Source: Glycomyces tritici (GTDB lineage Bacteria > Actinomycetota > Actinomycetes > Mycobacteriales > Micromonosporaceae). Taken from it: a stretch of 64,000 bases of DNA. The stretch lies in the NCBI RefSeq assembly GCF_030403505.1, contig NZ_JAUEMJ010000006.1:7126-71125 (forward strand). The letters are read 5' to 3'. This document shows, piece after piece, positions 1 to 8,948 of this stretch; the stretch's first letter is position 1; every line of letters starts with the position of its first letter. Both the position numbers and the translations under genes were made by a program. The notes beneath the pieces were generated by a model. It was not told the origin of the DNA, did not search any database, and saw only the letters and a list, made by a program, of their open reading frames with translations.

Positions 1-8
1 GAGACGCC

Positions 9-41
9 GCCGTCCGCGACCGGAGACCGGTCGCGGACGGC
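9..41 (-). terminator. Hairpin terminator of the two-component operon
   Basis: A perfect 15-bp stem (GCCGTCCGCGACCGG and its complement) closes on a 3-base loop. It lies 19 bases past the stop codon of the DUF4097-like gene, at the end of a three-gene minus-strand operon. There is no clear T run, as is common in high-GC actinomycetes. Confidence 0.75.
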
Positions 42-59
42 GGGAGAGAGCACTCGGTG

Positions 60-854
60 TCAGTCGGCGTACCGGACCGTGAGGTCCCCGACGCTGGTGT
101 TGACCGAGATGACGTAGTCGGCGCGGGAGGACGGGTCGGTCGCGATGTCGATGTCCTCGCTGCCGACGCCGGACTCGAAGACCACGTCGTAGGTGGTGCC
201 GTCATCGGGCACGATGATCTCGACGTCGCCGGTGCTGTTGATGACGCTGATGTCGCCGCGGACCTCGGCGTACTCCAGGCGGACCGAGCCGACGCTGGAT
301 TCGACCCGGGTCTCGGTGGCCCGCAGGTTCTCGCCTTCGACGCCGCCGATGCTGGTCTCGACGTCGATCGTGCCGTCGAGGCCGTCCATGTGCACGTCGC
401 CGACCGAGTTCTCCGCTTCGGCGGCGGCACCGCTGGGCACGGCGATCGTGTAGTTCACATCGCACTCGTCGCTCGCGAAGACGATCAGGCGGTCGTTGCA
501 TTCGCCTGAGGCCGTGAACGTCTCGCCCTGCCACTGCTCCTTGACCTTGGGATCCTCACCGCGCCAGATGGTCTCGCGGTCGACCACGAGCGAGCCGTCG
601 GCGGAGGCGTTGAGTTCGATGCTCCCGACCTCCACGGTGACGTCGACGCCCGTGGTGGGTTCCGTGTACGTCTCGCTGTGGGTCTCGGACTTCTCGGGCG
701 AGGCGGTGGACCAGATCCAGACGCCGGCGGTGGCCAGGGCGAACAGGAGCACGATGCCGGTGGAGGCGACCCCGACGATCCACCAGACGGTACGGGCGGC
801 GCGGGGGGCTTCGGGCTCGGGGGCGGTGGTCTGCTTCTCGGGGGTGTCGATCAT
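60..854 (-). CDS. Membrane-anchored DUF4097-like (putative adhesin-fold) protein
   Basis: A 264-aa protein with a short cytoplasmic N-terminus, one membrane helix near residues 22-48 and an extracytoplasmic region of repeated beta-type units of the form 'SVGDV', 'SIGGV', 'STGDV', 'SVGDL'. This pattern is characteristic of the DUF4097/DUF4098 beta-helix-like family, whose biochemical role is unknown. It overlaps the upstream response-regulator gene by 4 bp (ATGA), so it is the third gene of the sensor kinase-regulator operon and may be an envelope-stress partner or target (inference). Two cysteines (CNDR, CDVN) near the middle could form a disulphide outside the cell. The family assignment is fairly secure; the function is not. 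Confidence 0.8.
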   Translation of the reverse strand: MIDTPEKQTTAPEPEAPRAARTVWWIVGVASTGIVLLFALATAGVWIWSTASPEKSETHSETYTEPTTGVDVTVEVGSIELNASADGSLVVDRETIWRGEDPKVKEQWQGETFTASGECNDRLIVFASDECDVNYTIAVPSGAAAEAENSVGDVHMDGLDGTIDVETSIGGVEGENLRATETRVESSVGSVRLEYAEVRGDISVINSTGDVEIIVPDDGTTYDVVFESGVGSEDIDIATDPSSRADYVISVNTSVGDLTVRYAD

Positions 855-1510
855 GACCGGTCCTTCGTGTTGCCTTGCAGGAACTTGAGAATGGCGAGCA
901 CGCGGCGGTTGCCGCTGTCACTGGGCGGGAGCCCGAGCTTGGTGAAGATCGAGTTGATGTGCTTGCTGACCGCGCCCTCGCTGAGGACGAGGACGGCGGC
1001 GATGCCGGCGTTGGAGCGGCCCTCCGCCATGTGCGAGAGCACTTCGCGCTCTCTCGGGGTGAGGCGGTCGAGCTCGCTGCCGTTGCGGCGCACCAGGAGC
1101 TGGGAGATCACCTCGGGGTCGAGGGCGGTGCCGCCGTCCGCGACCCGCTTGAGCGAGGCGAGGAACTCGGCGACGTCGGCGACCCGGTCCTTGAGCAGGT
1201 AGCCGATGCCGCGCATCTGCCCGGTGAGCAGTTCGACGGCGTACCGCTCCTCGACGTACTGGGAGAGCATGAGGATCGCCAGGTCCGGGTACTGGCGGCG
1301 CAGCACCAGTGCGGCGCGCACGCCTTCGTCGCTCTGGTCGGGCGGCATCCGCACGTCGGCCACGACGAGGTCGGGCCGGTCGCGCTCGACCGAGCGCAGC
1401 AGTGCCTCCGCATCGCCCACGGTGTCGATGACTTCGATGCCGCCGATCTCCATGAGCCTGGCCAGGCCCTCCCGCAGCAGGACCGAGTCTTCGGCGATCA
1501 CGACGCGCAT
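851..1510 (-). CDS. NarL/LuxR-family response regulator
   Basis: A 219-aa DNA-binding response regulator. The receiver domain has the acidic pair at residues 7-8, the phospho-acceptor Asp52 in 'VVADVRMP' and the conserved Lys107 in 'YLLKD'. A LuxR-type helix-turn-helix follows at about residues 152-205 ('LTPREREVL...GRSNAGIA...LSEGAVSKH'). It starts inside the 3' end of the sensor kinase gene (13-bp overlap) and overlaps the next gene by 4 bp, so the three are translationally coupled. The cognate partner is almost certainly the adjacent kinase. Its targets are not visible here, although the co-transcribed membrane protein suggests a cell-envelope signal. Confidence 0.92.
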   Translation of the reverse strand: MRVVIAEDSVLLREGLARLMEIGGIEVIDTVGDAEALLRSVERDRPDLVVADVRMPPDQSDEGVRAALVLRRQYPDLAILMLSQYVEERYAVELLTGQMRGIGYLLKDRVADVAEFLASLKRVADGGTALDPEVISQLLVRRNGSELDRLTPREREVLSHMAEGRSNAGIAAVLVLSEGAVSKHINSIFTKLGLPPSDSGNRRVLAILKFLQGNTKDRS

Positions 1511-2757
1511 GGCAGCTCCGCTTCGATTTCCGTGGGGCCCCCGAGGGGGCTGGTGATGCGGAAGGTGCCGTCGACCGAGCGCACCCGGTCGGACAGGCCC
1601 TGGAGTCCGGTGCCCGCCTGAGCGTCCGCGCCGCCGCGGCCGTCGTCGGCGATGCGCAGGTGCAGCACCCCGTCCTCTAGGGACACTTCGACCGCGGCGT
1701 GCTCGGCCTCGGAGTGTCTGGCCACATTGGTCAGTGCCTCGGAGACGACGAAGTAGGCGACGGCTTCCACGTCCCGGGCGACGCGTCGGTCCATGTCGAC
1801 GCGCAGCCGCACCGGGACCGGCGAGCGGGCGGCGACCGCCGAGAGCGCGGCGTCCAGGCCGCGGTCCTCGAGCACCGCCGGGTGCAGGCCGCGCACCAGG
1901 TCGCGCAGGTCGGTGAGGACCTGCTTGGCCTCCTCGTGGGCTTCCGCGATGGCGCGGGCGCCCTCCTCAGGAAGGTCGTCAAGAGTGGCGCGGGCGATCC
2001 CGAGGTTCATGGCGAGCGAGGTGAGCCGCTGCTGCGCGCCGTCGTGGAGGTCCCGCTCGATGCGGCGCCGCTCCGCGTCCGCCGCATCCACAGTAGAGTC
2101 GCGGCTCGCGGCGAGATCGGTCACCCGCAGCTCGAGGGCCTCCGCCCGGCTGGTGCCCAGGAGGACCCGCGCCATGAGCTCGTCGAGCACCGCCAGGCCG
2201 CGGGTGATCCAGGGCGCCGCGAGGGTCAGGACGATGCCGGTGCCGCAGAGGATCCAGTGCCTGGGGTCCAGCCCCGACTCGCGGCCGATGAGCGGCGCGA
2301 AGACCATCGCGGGGCCCGCGGTCCACGCGGCGATCGCGAAGGCCGCCGCCAGAAAGCCGTAGATCCCGGCGATCGCGTGGTAGGCGAGCTGCCGCCATGT
2401 GCGGGGGTGCTTCACGATCGCCAGGAGGTGGCGCGGCGCGAACGTCACCGGCTGCGTGAACGGCCCTTCGGGCCACTCGGTGCCGAGGAACGCGGTGTGG
2501 CGGCTGCGCTGCACCACCGTGAGCACGCCGTTCACGACCAGCAGGATGCCGCCCATGATGATCGGGACGATGATGGTGATGAGGCCGCCGACGCCGGTGG
2601 CGACGAGTGCGGCGATGGCGGCGCCGCCGGCGATGCCGACCAGCGCCCCGGTGACGAGGTGCATGAGGGAGCGCCAGGTCGAGCCCGCCCAGAAGGCCCG
2701 CACTGCTGCTCGCGGGGCTCTGCGCCAGGGGATCGGCGGCGCCGCTGAAATGTCCAT
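1498..2757 (-). CDS. Sensor histidine kinase (HisKA_3 type)
   Basis: A 419-aa membrane sensor kinase. Hydrophobic segments around residues 33-56, 60-82, 127-150 and 168-184 form an N-terminal putative sensor domain. The dimerisation/phospho-acceptor box 'RRIERDLHDGAQQRL' carries His238. An ATPase domain follows, with the N-box 'SEALTNVARHS' and the glycine-rich 'DDGRGGA' and 'GTGLQGL'. The ATG at 2757 gives the usual start for this family; an earlier in-frame codon adds 12 unremarkable residues. It is the first gene of the operon with the NarL-type regulator and the DUF4097-like protein. The stimulus is unknown. Confidence 0.9.
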   Translation of the reverse strand: MDISAAPPIPWRRAPRAAVRAFWAGSTWRSLMHLVTGALVGIAGGAAIAALVATGVGGLITIIVPIIMGGILLVVNGVLTVVQRSRHTAFLGTEWPEGPFTQPVTFAPRHLLAIVKHPRTWRQLAYHAIAGIYGFLAAAFAIAAWTAGPAMVFAPLIGRESGLDPRHWILCGTGIVLTLAAPWITRGLAVLDELMARVLLGTSRAEALELRVTDLAASRDSTVDAADAERRRIERDLHDGAQQRLTSLAMNLGIARATLDDLPEEGARAIAEAHEEAKQVLTDLRDLVRGLHPAVLEDRGLDAALSAVAARSPVPVRLRVDMDRRVARDVEAVAYFVVSEALTNVARHSEAEHAAVEVSLEDGVLHLRIADDGRGGADAQAGTGLQGLSDRVRSVDGTFRITSPLGGPTEIEAELPCAS

Positions 2758-2843
2758 GCATTGAACAGTAGGTTCGCGAGCGGGCCCGCACATTGCCGCT
2801 GGTGCCCGACTTCACGGTGAAGTTATCTCCACCCCTGCGAGCG

Positions 2844-2874
2844 GCCGAGGCCGGGAGGTGCTCCCGGCCTCGGC
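2844..2874 (-). terminator. Hairpin terminator after the esterase gene
   Basis: A 14-bp perfect stem (GCCGAGGCCGGGAG and complement) with a GTG loop sits 29 bases beyond the stop codon of the secreted esterase gene and upstream of the sensor kinase start. Confidence 0.75.
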
Positions 2875-2902
2875 TGCGGGGTGGTGGTCCGGCGCGGGGG
2901 CG

Positions 2903-4330
<1,428 letters not shown>

Positions 4331-4332
4331 TC

Positions 4333-4362
4333 AGCGTACTTACATATGACGTATCAGGTCAA
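4333..4362 (-). promoter_or_regulatory. Candidate promoter of the secreted esterase gene
   Basis: On the minus strand TTGACC (-35) is followed after 18 bases by TACGCT (-10), about 65 bases upstream of the GTG start. The 4268-4549 stretch is noticeably AT-rich for this genome and holds no other gene that I can support. Confidence 0.4.
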
Positions 4363-4549
4363 GAGGTCGGTGCAACCACGGATAAATCAGGCCTACCGCC
4401 TGATCAGCGCATCCGAGAGGCCTCGTTCATCTGATCTTTCTGCAGGCGAATCCCTTCGCCGCCCCGGCCTGGCCACGAGCAAGTGAGCCCGGCTCGCGAA
4501 TAGTGCCGCTTTTGCATATTTGCGCCGTTCACAGCCGTACGATCGATAT

Positions 4550-4714
4550 ATGGCTACTGTTCTATGGCTTCTGATCATTGTCTGGGTCGTGCTCGCGATC
4601 GTCGGCTTCGCCATCGAGGGCCTGCTCTGGCTGGCCATCATCGGCATCGTGCTGTTCATCGGCACCATCGTCTTCGGATTCATCAGGCGCGGCGCCGGCC
4701 GCGGCGCAGCCTGA
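4550..4714 (+). CDS. Small hydrophobic membrane protein
   Basis: A 54-aa protein that is almost entirely two adjacent hydrophobic helices (about residues 4-22 and 25-45, split by a Glu), ending in a basic tail 'FIRRGAGRGAA'. Small two-helix proteins of this type are common in actinobacteria and often stress-induced, but no function is established. The ATG at 4550 is preferred over an upstream TTG because it starts just before the first helix; neither has a convincing ribosome binding site. The next gene also encodes a small membrane protein 85 bp downstream. Confidence 0.6.
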   Translation: MATVLWLLIIVWVVLAIVGFAIEGLLWLAIIGIVLFIGTIVFGFIRRGAGRGAA

Positions 4715-4799
4715 TCCGGCGGCCCCGGACGACCGGGCGGGGTTTCGTCCCGCCTGGGAACGGGCATGCTCTCGGAACCGAACGCCAGGAGGATGCGCC

Positions 4800-5120
4800 A
4801 TGAGCACATTGATCGAATCAACCGAGACCACCGGAGCCGAGGACGACCAGTCGCCCTCAGACGAGTTGCGGGACAACGAACTCGACGTCCTGCGGGAGAC
4901 GGGCGGCATCAGGTCGATGCTCCCGGTCCTCGTGGGATCGGTCGCCGTCGGCATCGCCGCCGTCGCCGTCATCGGGGTGCAGCTCACCCGCCGGCGCCGG
5001 TCGAAGACGCTCCTGCGACGGGCCGCGTCCCGCGCGGAGGACGTCAGGGACGCCCTGACGCACGCCGCGGCCGAACTCCCCGAACGCGGCAAGGCCGCAG
5101 TCCGGCGAGTGCGCCGCTGA
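4800..5120 (+). CDS. Small single-pass membrane protein, unknown function
   Basis: A 106-aa protein with an acidic N-terminus (residues 1-38), one helix at about 41-60 ('MLPVLVGSVAVGIAAVAVI') and a basic, alanine-rich C-terminal segment (about 63-106) that may be amphipathic. The layout resembles YtxH-like stress proteins, but no signature motif confirms this. The start is supported by AGGAGG 7 bases before the ATG. It lies between another small membrane protein and a sigma-factor gene of the general stress type; co-regulation is plausible inference. Confidence 0.65.
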   Translation: MSTLIESTETTGAEDDQSPSDELRDNELDVLRETGGIRSMLPVLVGSVAVGIAAVAVIGVQLTRRRRSKTLLRRAASRAEDVRDALTHAAAELPERGKAAVRRVRR

Positions 5121-5197
5121 CCGGCTCGCCCTCGTTCCCAAGCGGACTCGGCACCCGCACCGATCCACTCAGGATTCAGGTGACCATCCCCGCCCCA

Positions 5198-5443
5198 ATG
5201 CCTTCCCTCGTCTGGAAGCCCGCCGCCCCCGACCTGTACGTCGCGACGCTGGACGGCGAGTTCGCCGGGTACGTCTCGGCCGTCGAGGAACTGCACTCGG
5301 CCTTCGGGCCGCACGCGCAGCACCTCGGCTCCTACCGCTCGTTCCGCACCGCGTCGTCCGCGCTCGGCCACTGGCTGGCGCACGCGGTGGGGTGCGGCGT
5401 GCCGCCGAGACTGTCGAAAGTGGCACTCCCTGCAGGTTTATAG
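5198..5443 (+). CDS. Hypothetical small soluble protein
   Basis: An 81-aa protein with no recognised domain. It is soluble-looking, with aromatic and charged residues ('LVWKPAAPDLYVATLDGEFA') and codon use typical of this genome (third positions almost all G/C), which supports its being real. A GTG at 5180 in the same frame could add six residues; neither start has a strong ribosome binding site. It precedes the sigma-factor gene by about 300 bp. Confidence 0.5.
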   Translation: MPSLVWKPAAPDLYVATLDGEFAGYVSAVEELHSAFGPHAQHLGSYRSFRTASSALGHWLAHAVGCGVPPRLSKVALPAGL

Positions 5444-5739
5444 GAACGGGCAGCGGTCAGCCAGGCCGCATTGAGACCGAATCGGTATAGGCTGGGCACA
5501 TCGATGGAGCCGCTCGGGCACCTGCACGGCCCGCTTTGACGCGAGCCGGGACGGGAATCGAAGACCCGAGCGCTCCGCATGTGTCAGCAGAACCGCGCTC
5601 TGAACGCCTGCGATGCGGGACCTACCCCGCACGCAGGGGTGGAACGCGCTGGTGCCGGCCCGGGAAGCGCAACCTGGTCGATCCGAAGCCGGGTGTTCAC
5701 CGGTTGCCCAACCAGACAGCCGCAAGGCGGTAGCCGCAC
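5444..5739. other. Gene-free stretch upstream of the sigma-factor gene
   Basis: No convincing coding frame. Around 5540-5600 the minus strand contains a T-arm-like string (GGGTCTTCGATTCCC) that resembles part of a decayed tRNA, but no cloverleaf can be completed. The promoter of the sigma-factor gene is expected here; none is clear by eye. Confidence 0.4.
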
Positions 5740-6585
5740 ATGGCACCACGACACCTCAGCCGACGCAAGAGCGACGACGAATACGGGGAGTTCGCCCCCT
5801 TGTTCGGTCAGATGGCCGGACTCGACGTCCACGATCCCCGACGCGAGGAACTCAGGAGCCGGATCATCACCGGATACCTCCCCCTCGCCGACCACATCGC
5901 CCGCCGATACTCGAGCCGCGGCATCGCCAAGGACGACCTCGCCCAGGTCGCCACGGTCGGCCTCATCCGCGCCATCGACCGCTTCGACCACGAACGCGGC
6001 GAGTTCCTCTCCTTCGCCGTGCCGACCGTCATGGGCGAGGTGCGCCGCCACTTCCGCGACACCGCCTGGCCGGTGCGCCTGCCGCGCCGCCTCCAGGAGG
6101 TGCGCATGGCGATCACCACCGCGGCACTCCAGCTCTCCCAGACGCTCGGCCGTCCGGCCACCGCCGGCGACCTCGCCGAGCGGCTGGGCATCCCCGAATC
6201 CGAAGTCCTGGAAGGGCTGGAGGCGATCAAGTCGCTCCGGTCGGTCTCCCTCGACCAGCCGGTGCACGAGGACGGCCTCTCGCCGGTCGAGACGATCGGC
6301 TCGGAAGACCTCGCCCTCGAACTGGTCGACAACCTGACGTCCCTGCTCCCGCTCCTGCGGCGGCTGCCCACGCGCGAGCGCCAGATCCTCGCGCTGCGGT
6401 TCTTCGGCGAGAAGACGCAGTCCCAGATCGGCACGGAGATCGGCGTCTCGCAGATGCACGTCTCCCGCCTGCTCAAGAGCACGCTCACGGAGCTGCGCGC
6501 CGGCATGCTCACCCCGCCGCCGCAGGACACGACCGCTGAGCGCGGGCCTCCGACAAGGCCGCGTGAGCGGCGTCCCGGAAGCTGA
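5740..6585 (+). CDS. RNA polymerase sigma factor, SigB/SigF/SigG family
   Basis: A 281-aa group 3 sigma factor that directs RNA polymerase to stress, envelope or sporulation promoters. Region 2 is clear ('LADHIARRYSSRGIAKDDLAQV...GLIRAIDRFD..RGEFLSFAVPTVMGEVRRHFRD'), region 3 follows ('GRPATAGDLAERLGI'), and region 4 carries the helix-turn-helix ('LPTRERQILALRFFGEKTQSQIGTEIGVSQMHVSRLL'). No anti-sigma or anti-anti-sigma gene is adjacent, although a PP2C phosphatase of the kind used in partner switching lies at 39.9 kb. The last 15 or so residues are encoded by sequence that aligns with the 3' end of the AICE integrase gene (6541 onward), so the natural C-terminus was probably replaced when that relic formed. 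Confidence 0.93.
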   Translation: MAPRHLSRRKSDDEYGEFAPLFGQMAGLDVHDPRREELRSRIITGYLPLADHIARRYSSRGIAKDDLAQVATVGLIRAIDRFDHERGEFLSFAVPTVMGEVRRHFRDTAWPVRLPRRLQEVRMAITTAALQLSQTLGRPATAGDLAERLGIPESEVLEGLEAIKSLRSVSLDQPVHEDGLSPVETIGSEDLALELVDNLTSLLPLLRRLPTRERQILALRFFGEKTQSQIGTEIGVSQMHVSRLLKSTLTELRAGMLTPPPQDTTAERGPPTRPRERRPGS

Positions 6586-6706
6586 GCGAACGTCTTGAGC
6601 CCGAGGACCGGCGTCGCCGCACCTCGCTGCCGCAGACACGGTCAGGGCCGGCATCCCGCAGGGGAGACCGGCCCTGAACTGCTGTTTCATCCGTCGGGGT
6701 GACTGT
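6541..6706 (+). pseudogene. Decayed 3' end of a tyrosine integrase plus its downstream hairpin
   Basis: Bases 6541-6706 align almost without gaps to 18857-19016, the last codons of the AICE integrase gene and its downstream hairpin. By eye the first 110 positions match at about three quarters or better. Shared blocks include GACAAGGCC, GGAAGCTGAGCGA, TTGAG(T/C)CCGAGGAC, GTCAGGGCCG and ACTGCTGTTTCAT. The integrase frame is broken by a TGA and by substitutions that raise GC. The hairpin TCAGGGCCGG...CCGGCCCTGA is kept (6642-6677). The intact tRNA-type att core is not present after it. This is best read as a fossil of an earlier related element. Confidence 0.8.
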
Positions 6707-6780
6707 GTGCTGGAAACCCGTGTCTCGGGTCATAGGAAGCGTCTCGGTGTCTGGTCTGGGGTCCCTGGCCTTCGGCTCGG

Positions 6781-7377
6781 TTAGGCGGCACGGAGCTTCC
6801 CGCGCAGCCACCAGGCGATCTGGAGGAGCACACCCAGGGCGATCGCCCCCATGAGGACGTTCAGCAGCACTTCGTCCGCGACGGCGATCGCCGATTCCAG
6901 GTGCGCGCCGGTCCTCCATTGCGGTACCTGAACACTGATCGCGAAGACCGCGCAGCCCAGGGCGGGCAGACCGTAGGCGAGGCGGCGGCCCGGCAGCGGC
7001 CAGGAGGCCGCGATGAGCACCACCGCGGCGGCGGCGAACGCCGCGGTGAAGCCCGGTGACGCCGTCTCGTTCGGATTGCCGGCGGGCAGGAAGTACACGG
7101 CGGTGACGAAGAGCGAGAGCAGCATCGCGGCCAGGGCGCCTCCTTCGACGAGGTACGTCTTCACGCGGCGGCGCGGCATCCGCCATGAGGCCCAGAGCAG
7201 CCAGGGTGCCGGCAGCGACAGGACCGCGATGCCGAGTGCGGTCTGGACCGGGCCGGACAGGTCCCCGTCCAAGTCGAGCCATCCCAGGAGAAGGAAGAGC
7301 CATGCGAACGGGGCGAGCCCCCAGAGGACGGCGGGCACAATGCCCCTTGCGGCGGTGGTCTGCGGTGTCGTGTTCAT
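6781..7377 (-). CDS. Integral membrane protein, unknown function
   Basis: A 198-aa protein with about five to six hydrophobic helices, among them 'VLWGLAPFAWLFLLLGW', 'LGIAVLSLPAPWLLWASW', 'GALAAMLLSLFVTAVYFL', 'FAAAAVVLIAASW' and a C-terminal 'VLMGAIALGVLLQIAWWL'. It ends in a short basic tail. I do not recognise the family. The ATG at 7377 is chosen over an earlier frame start because the first 21 residues of the longer version are compositionally odd. It stands alone between the integrase relic and the left end of the AICE. Confidence 0.7.
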   Translation of the reverse strand: MNTTPQTTAARGIVPAVLWGLAPFAWLFLLLGWLDLDGDLSGPVQTALGIAVLSLPAPWLLWASWRMPRRRVKTYLVEGGALAAMLLSLFVTAVYFLPAGNPNETASPGFTAAFAAAAVVLIAASWPLPGRRLAYGLPALGCAVFAISVQVPQWRTGAHLESAIAVADEVLLNVLMGAIALGVLLQIAWWLRGKLRAA

Positions 7378-7469
7378 GAGGCCAGTGTCGCGACCATCCG
7401 CAAGCACTCCACTACCGAATCCGCGCCTCAGTTGGAGCATTCCTACAACAGATCCCTACGATCGATCTG

Positions 7470-7745
7470 CGACGCCCTCGTATTTTCTCGGATTTCCACA
7501 AACGGTCTGCCGTGATCGTCCGGTCGGATCCTTTCGGTATTCGGCCTGTAAGAAGCGGTAGACGCCGAAGCACTCGAGTGCGATCAGGCCGCCCCAGGCC
7601 GCCCCCGCCCGGCGTCGTGAGCGCGGCGTCGAGGCCGCCGGTCTGCTTCGGGTCGAAGTCGACCGCCGCGGAGACGGTCAGGGCGCCGGCAAGGGCGACC
7701 GCGACGTCACCCTGCGCCGGGCGGAAGACGCCGCCACATCGGCCA
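7470..7745 (-). pseudogene. Broken C-terminal remnant of a DUF1206-type membrane protein
   Basis: Read on the minus strand, one frame gives 'DVAVALAGALTVSAAVDFD' and 'QTGGLDAAL'. A second frame immediately downstream gives 'AWGGLIALECFGVYRFLQAE'. Together they match the closing part of DUF1206 proteins, typically '..FDP..AGGLDGAL...G..LLA.GLLAFGVY.F..ARYR'. A frameshift around 7590-7620 separates the two pieces and the N-terminal two thirds are absent. It is a dead gene next to the tRNA-Pro terminator. The family recall is from motif pattern only. Confidence 0.6.
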
Positions 7746-7760
7746 CGGCGCGCGAGCACG

Positions 7761-7783
7761 GAAAAGGGGGCCTTGCGGCCCCC
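7761..7783 (-). terminator. Original tRNA-Pro terminator, now separated from its tRNA
   Basis: On the minus strand AAGGGGGCC-GCAA-GGCCCCCTT is followed by TTC: a clean rho-independent terminator. It lies just past the 44-bp tRNA-Pro fragment at 7793-7836. The natural reading is that it terminated tRNA-Pro before the AICE inserted between them. Confidence 0.75.
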
Positions 7784-7792
7784 TTGTCTTTG

Positions 7793-7836
7793 GTCGGGTT
7801 GACAGGATTTGAACCTGCGACCCCCTCGTCCCGAAC
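7793..7836. repeat. Left attachment site (attL), tRNA-Pro 3' fragment
   Basis: A 44-bp copy of the tRNA-Pro(CGG) 3' part, identical to 19006-19049, with no 5' half. It marks the left chromosome-element junction. Confidence 0.92.
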
Positions 7837-7918
7837 TATCGGCATGGGGGTCGTTGGGGGCCAACCAAGGTGCATCGCAGCTGGTCAGAGCCAATCCGAG
7901 GTATCCTCGCTCGCTGCG

Positions 7919-7941
7919 GTTGCTGTACTTTGCTGCTGTAC
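7919..7941 (+). promoter_or_regulatory. Candidate left arm-type integrase binding site
   Basis: A 23-base block with two GCTGTA hexamers 11 bp apart matches 19 of 23 positions with 18924-18946 next to attR, in the same orientation. It lies 83 bp inside the left end of the element. Arm-type sites of this spacing are usual for tyrosine integrases; binding is inferred. Confidence 0.5.
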
Positions 7942-8002
7942 TGCGGTCAAGCCGGAGCCATAGGAATAATCCATATTCGGAATGTCAGTACACGCGAGTC
8001 GA

Positions 8003-8458
8003 CTATCTGGTAGATCGATCTGCGCCCAAATCCTTCCGAGCATATTTGCGGAAATCATTTAGGCAGTTGAGTATCACTTCCTGGAAATTGTCCGGATCGC
8101 CGCTGATCGCTTCCGAGATCGTGACAAGGTGTTTGTCTGCACTGTCCGTCACCTGATTCGTCCCTACGAGTCTGATTTGGTCGATCCATGCAGCGCCCCG
8201 CTGAAGTTGATCTTTTGTGACGCGCGCCTTGTCCTTACCATCCCAACCGAATTGGAGATCACGGAGAAATGACGCATACCCCTCATATGCCTCTAGTCGT
8301 GCCTGTCGCAACCACTTCCGGTGTTCGAGGCGCAGCGTCAGGAAGGATGTCACGAACGCCGCCAGCACAAGCGCGATAGCGGCAATGATTGCTGGAGCTA
8401 GCTGGACAATCAACGGTGTCTCAGAGCCTACTTGCACAATGATTGGGGTTTCTTCCAT
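8003..8458 (-). CDS. Single-pass membrane protein, AICE cargo, unknown function
   Basis: A 151-aa protein with a short acidic N-terminus, one membrane helix (about residues 20-42, 'APAIIAAIALVLAAFVTSFLTL') and a soluble helical C-terminal domain containing 'RQARLEAYEGYASFLRDLQFGWDGKD'. The layout recalls actinobacterial hypothetical proteins with an N-terminal anchor and a cytoplasmic helical bundle. It is the first gene inside attL, has the lowest GC in the element and ordinary codon bias is absent, so it looks like recently acquired cargo. The ATG at 8458 follows GGGGAT at a reasonable distance. The function is not known; superinfection exclusion is only one possibility. Confidence 0.65.
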   Translation of the reverse strand: MEETPIIVQVGSETPLIVQLAPAIIAAIALVLAAFVTSFLTLRLEHRKWLRQARLEAYEGYASFLRDLQFGWDGKDKARVTKDQLQRGAAWIDQIRLVGTNQVTDSADKHLVTISEAISGDPDNFQEVILNCLNDFRKYARKDLGADRSTR

Positions 8459-8948
8459 CAGACGATTATCCCCGCGCACAGTCAGTCAGTGTCAATCGCA
8501 TCTTGACGGTCCTTTTGGTTGGCAGAGGGCTCGGTCATAGTTCAGCCCATTACCCAGCTCGCTCTTGACCTCACTGGAGGCCGGGTTCATTGGCCGGGGG
8601 CGGGTGCGCGATACGCTCGCTCGGCGACAGGGCGGGCCCGCAGGGATCGCCCGCTATCCGGCCTGGCCGCGCGCCCGCAGGGGTCCCCGGCCAAGGGTTC
8701 CGGCCGGAACCTTTCTTCCATCCTCAGGGCGTCCTCCGCTTGGCCCGTGGCCGGCCGAGGACCGCCCGCAGCGAAGCGAGGACCGGACCGCAGGCCTGCC
8801 GCGAGGCGCGGCCGCAAGGCCGCCTTGAAGATGTATAGAAAGTTCTCACAGGGCTTCTTGGCCTGGGCTCCGGCCGTAGTGGGCCCGCCAGCGGCGGTGC
8901 GCTGGGGTTCTTCCTCAAAGCAGTTCAGGCGTTATAGTGGCAGCACGT
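8459..8948. other. Non-coding, hairpin-rich GC stretch in the AICE left arm
   Basis: About 490 bases without a credible gene. The segment 8580-8830 is extremely GC-rich and holds several self-complementary blocks: a perfect 16-bp palindrome GGTTCCGGCCGGAACC at 8696-8711 and the hairpin GCGGCC-GCAA-GGCCGC at 8808-8823. Frames that stay open here are Arg/Pro/Gly-rich in every direction, as expected for non-coding GC DNA. Near the right edge, TATAGT (8931-8936) may be the -10 of the HD-domain gene, giving a leaderless or nearly leaderless message. Confidence 0.5.

Noticed and set aside
5536..5610. Possible tRNA on the minus strand before the sigma-factor gene
   Set aside because: Only a T-arm-like string is present; acceptor, D and anticodon arms cannot be paired.
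7678..7875. Small minus-strand frame containing 'GVAGSNPVNPT'
   Set aside because: It is the translation of the tRNA-Pro fragment and its terminator, a common false gene at tRNA loci; the same string occurs at 18828-19076.
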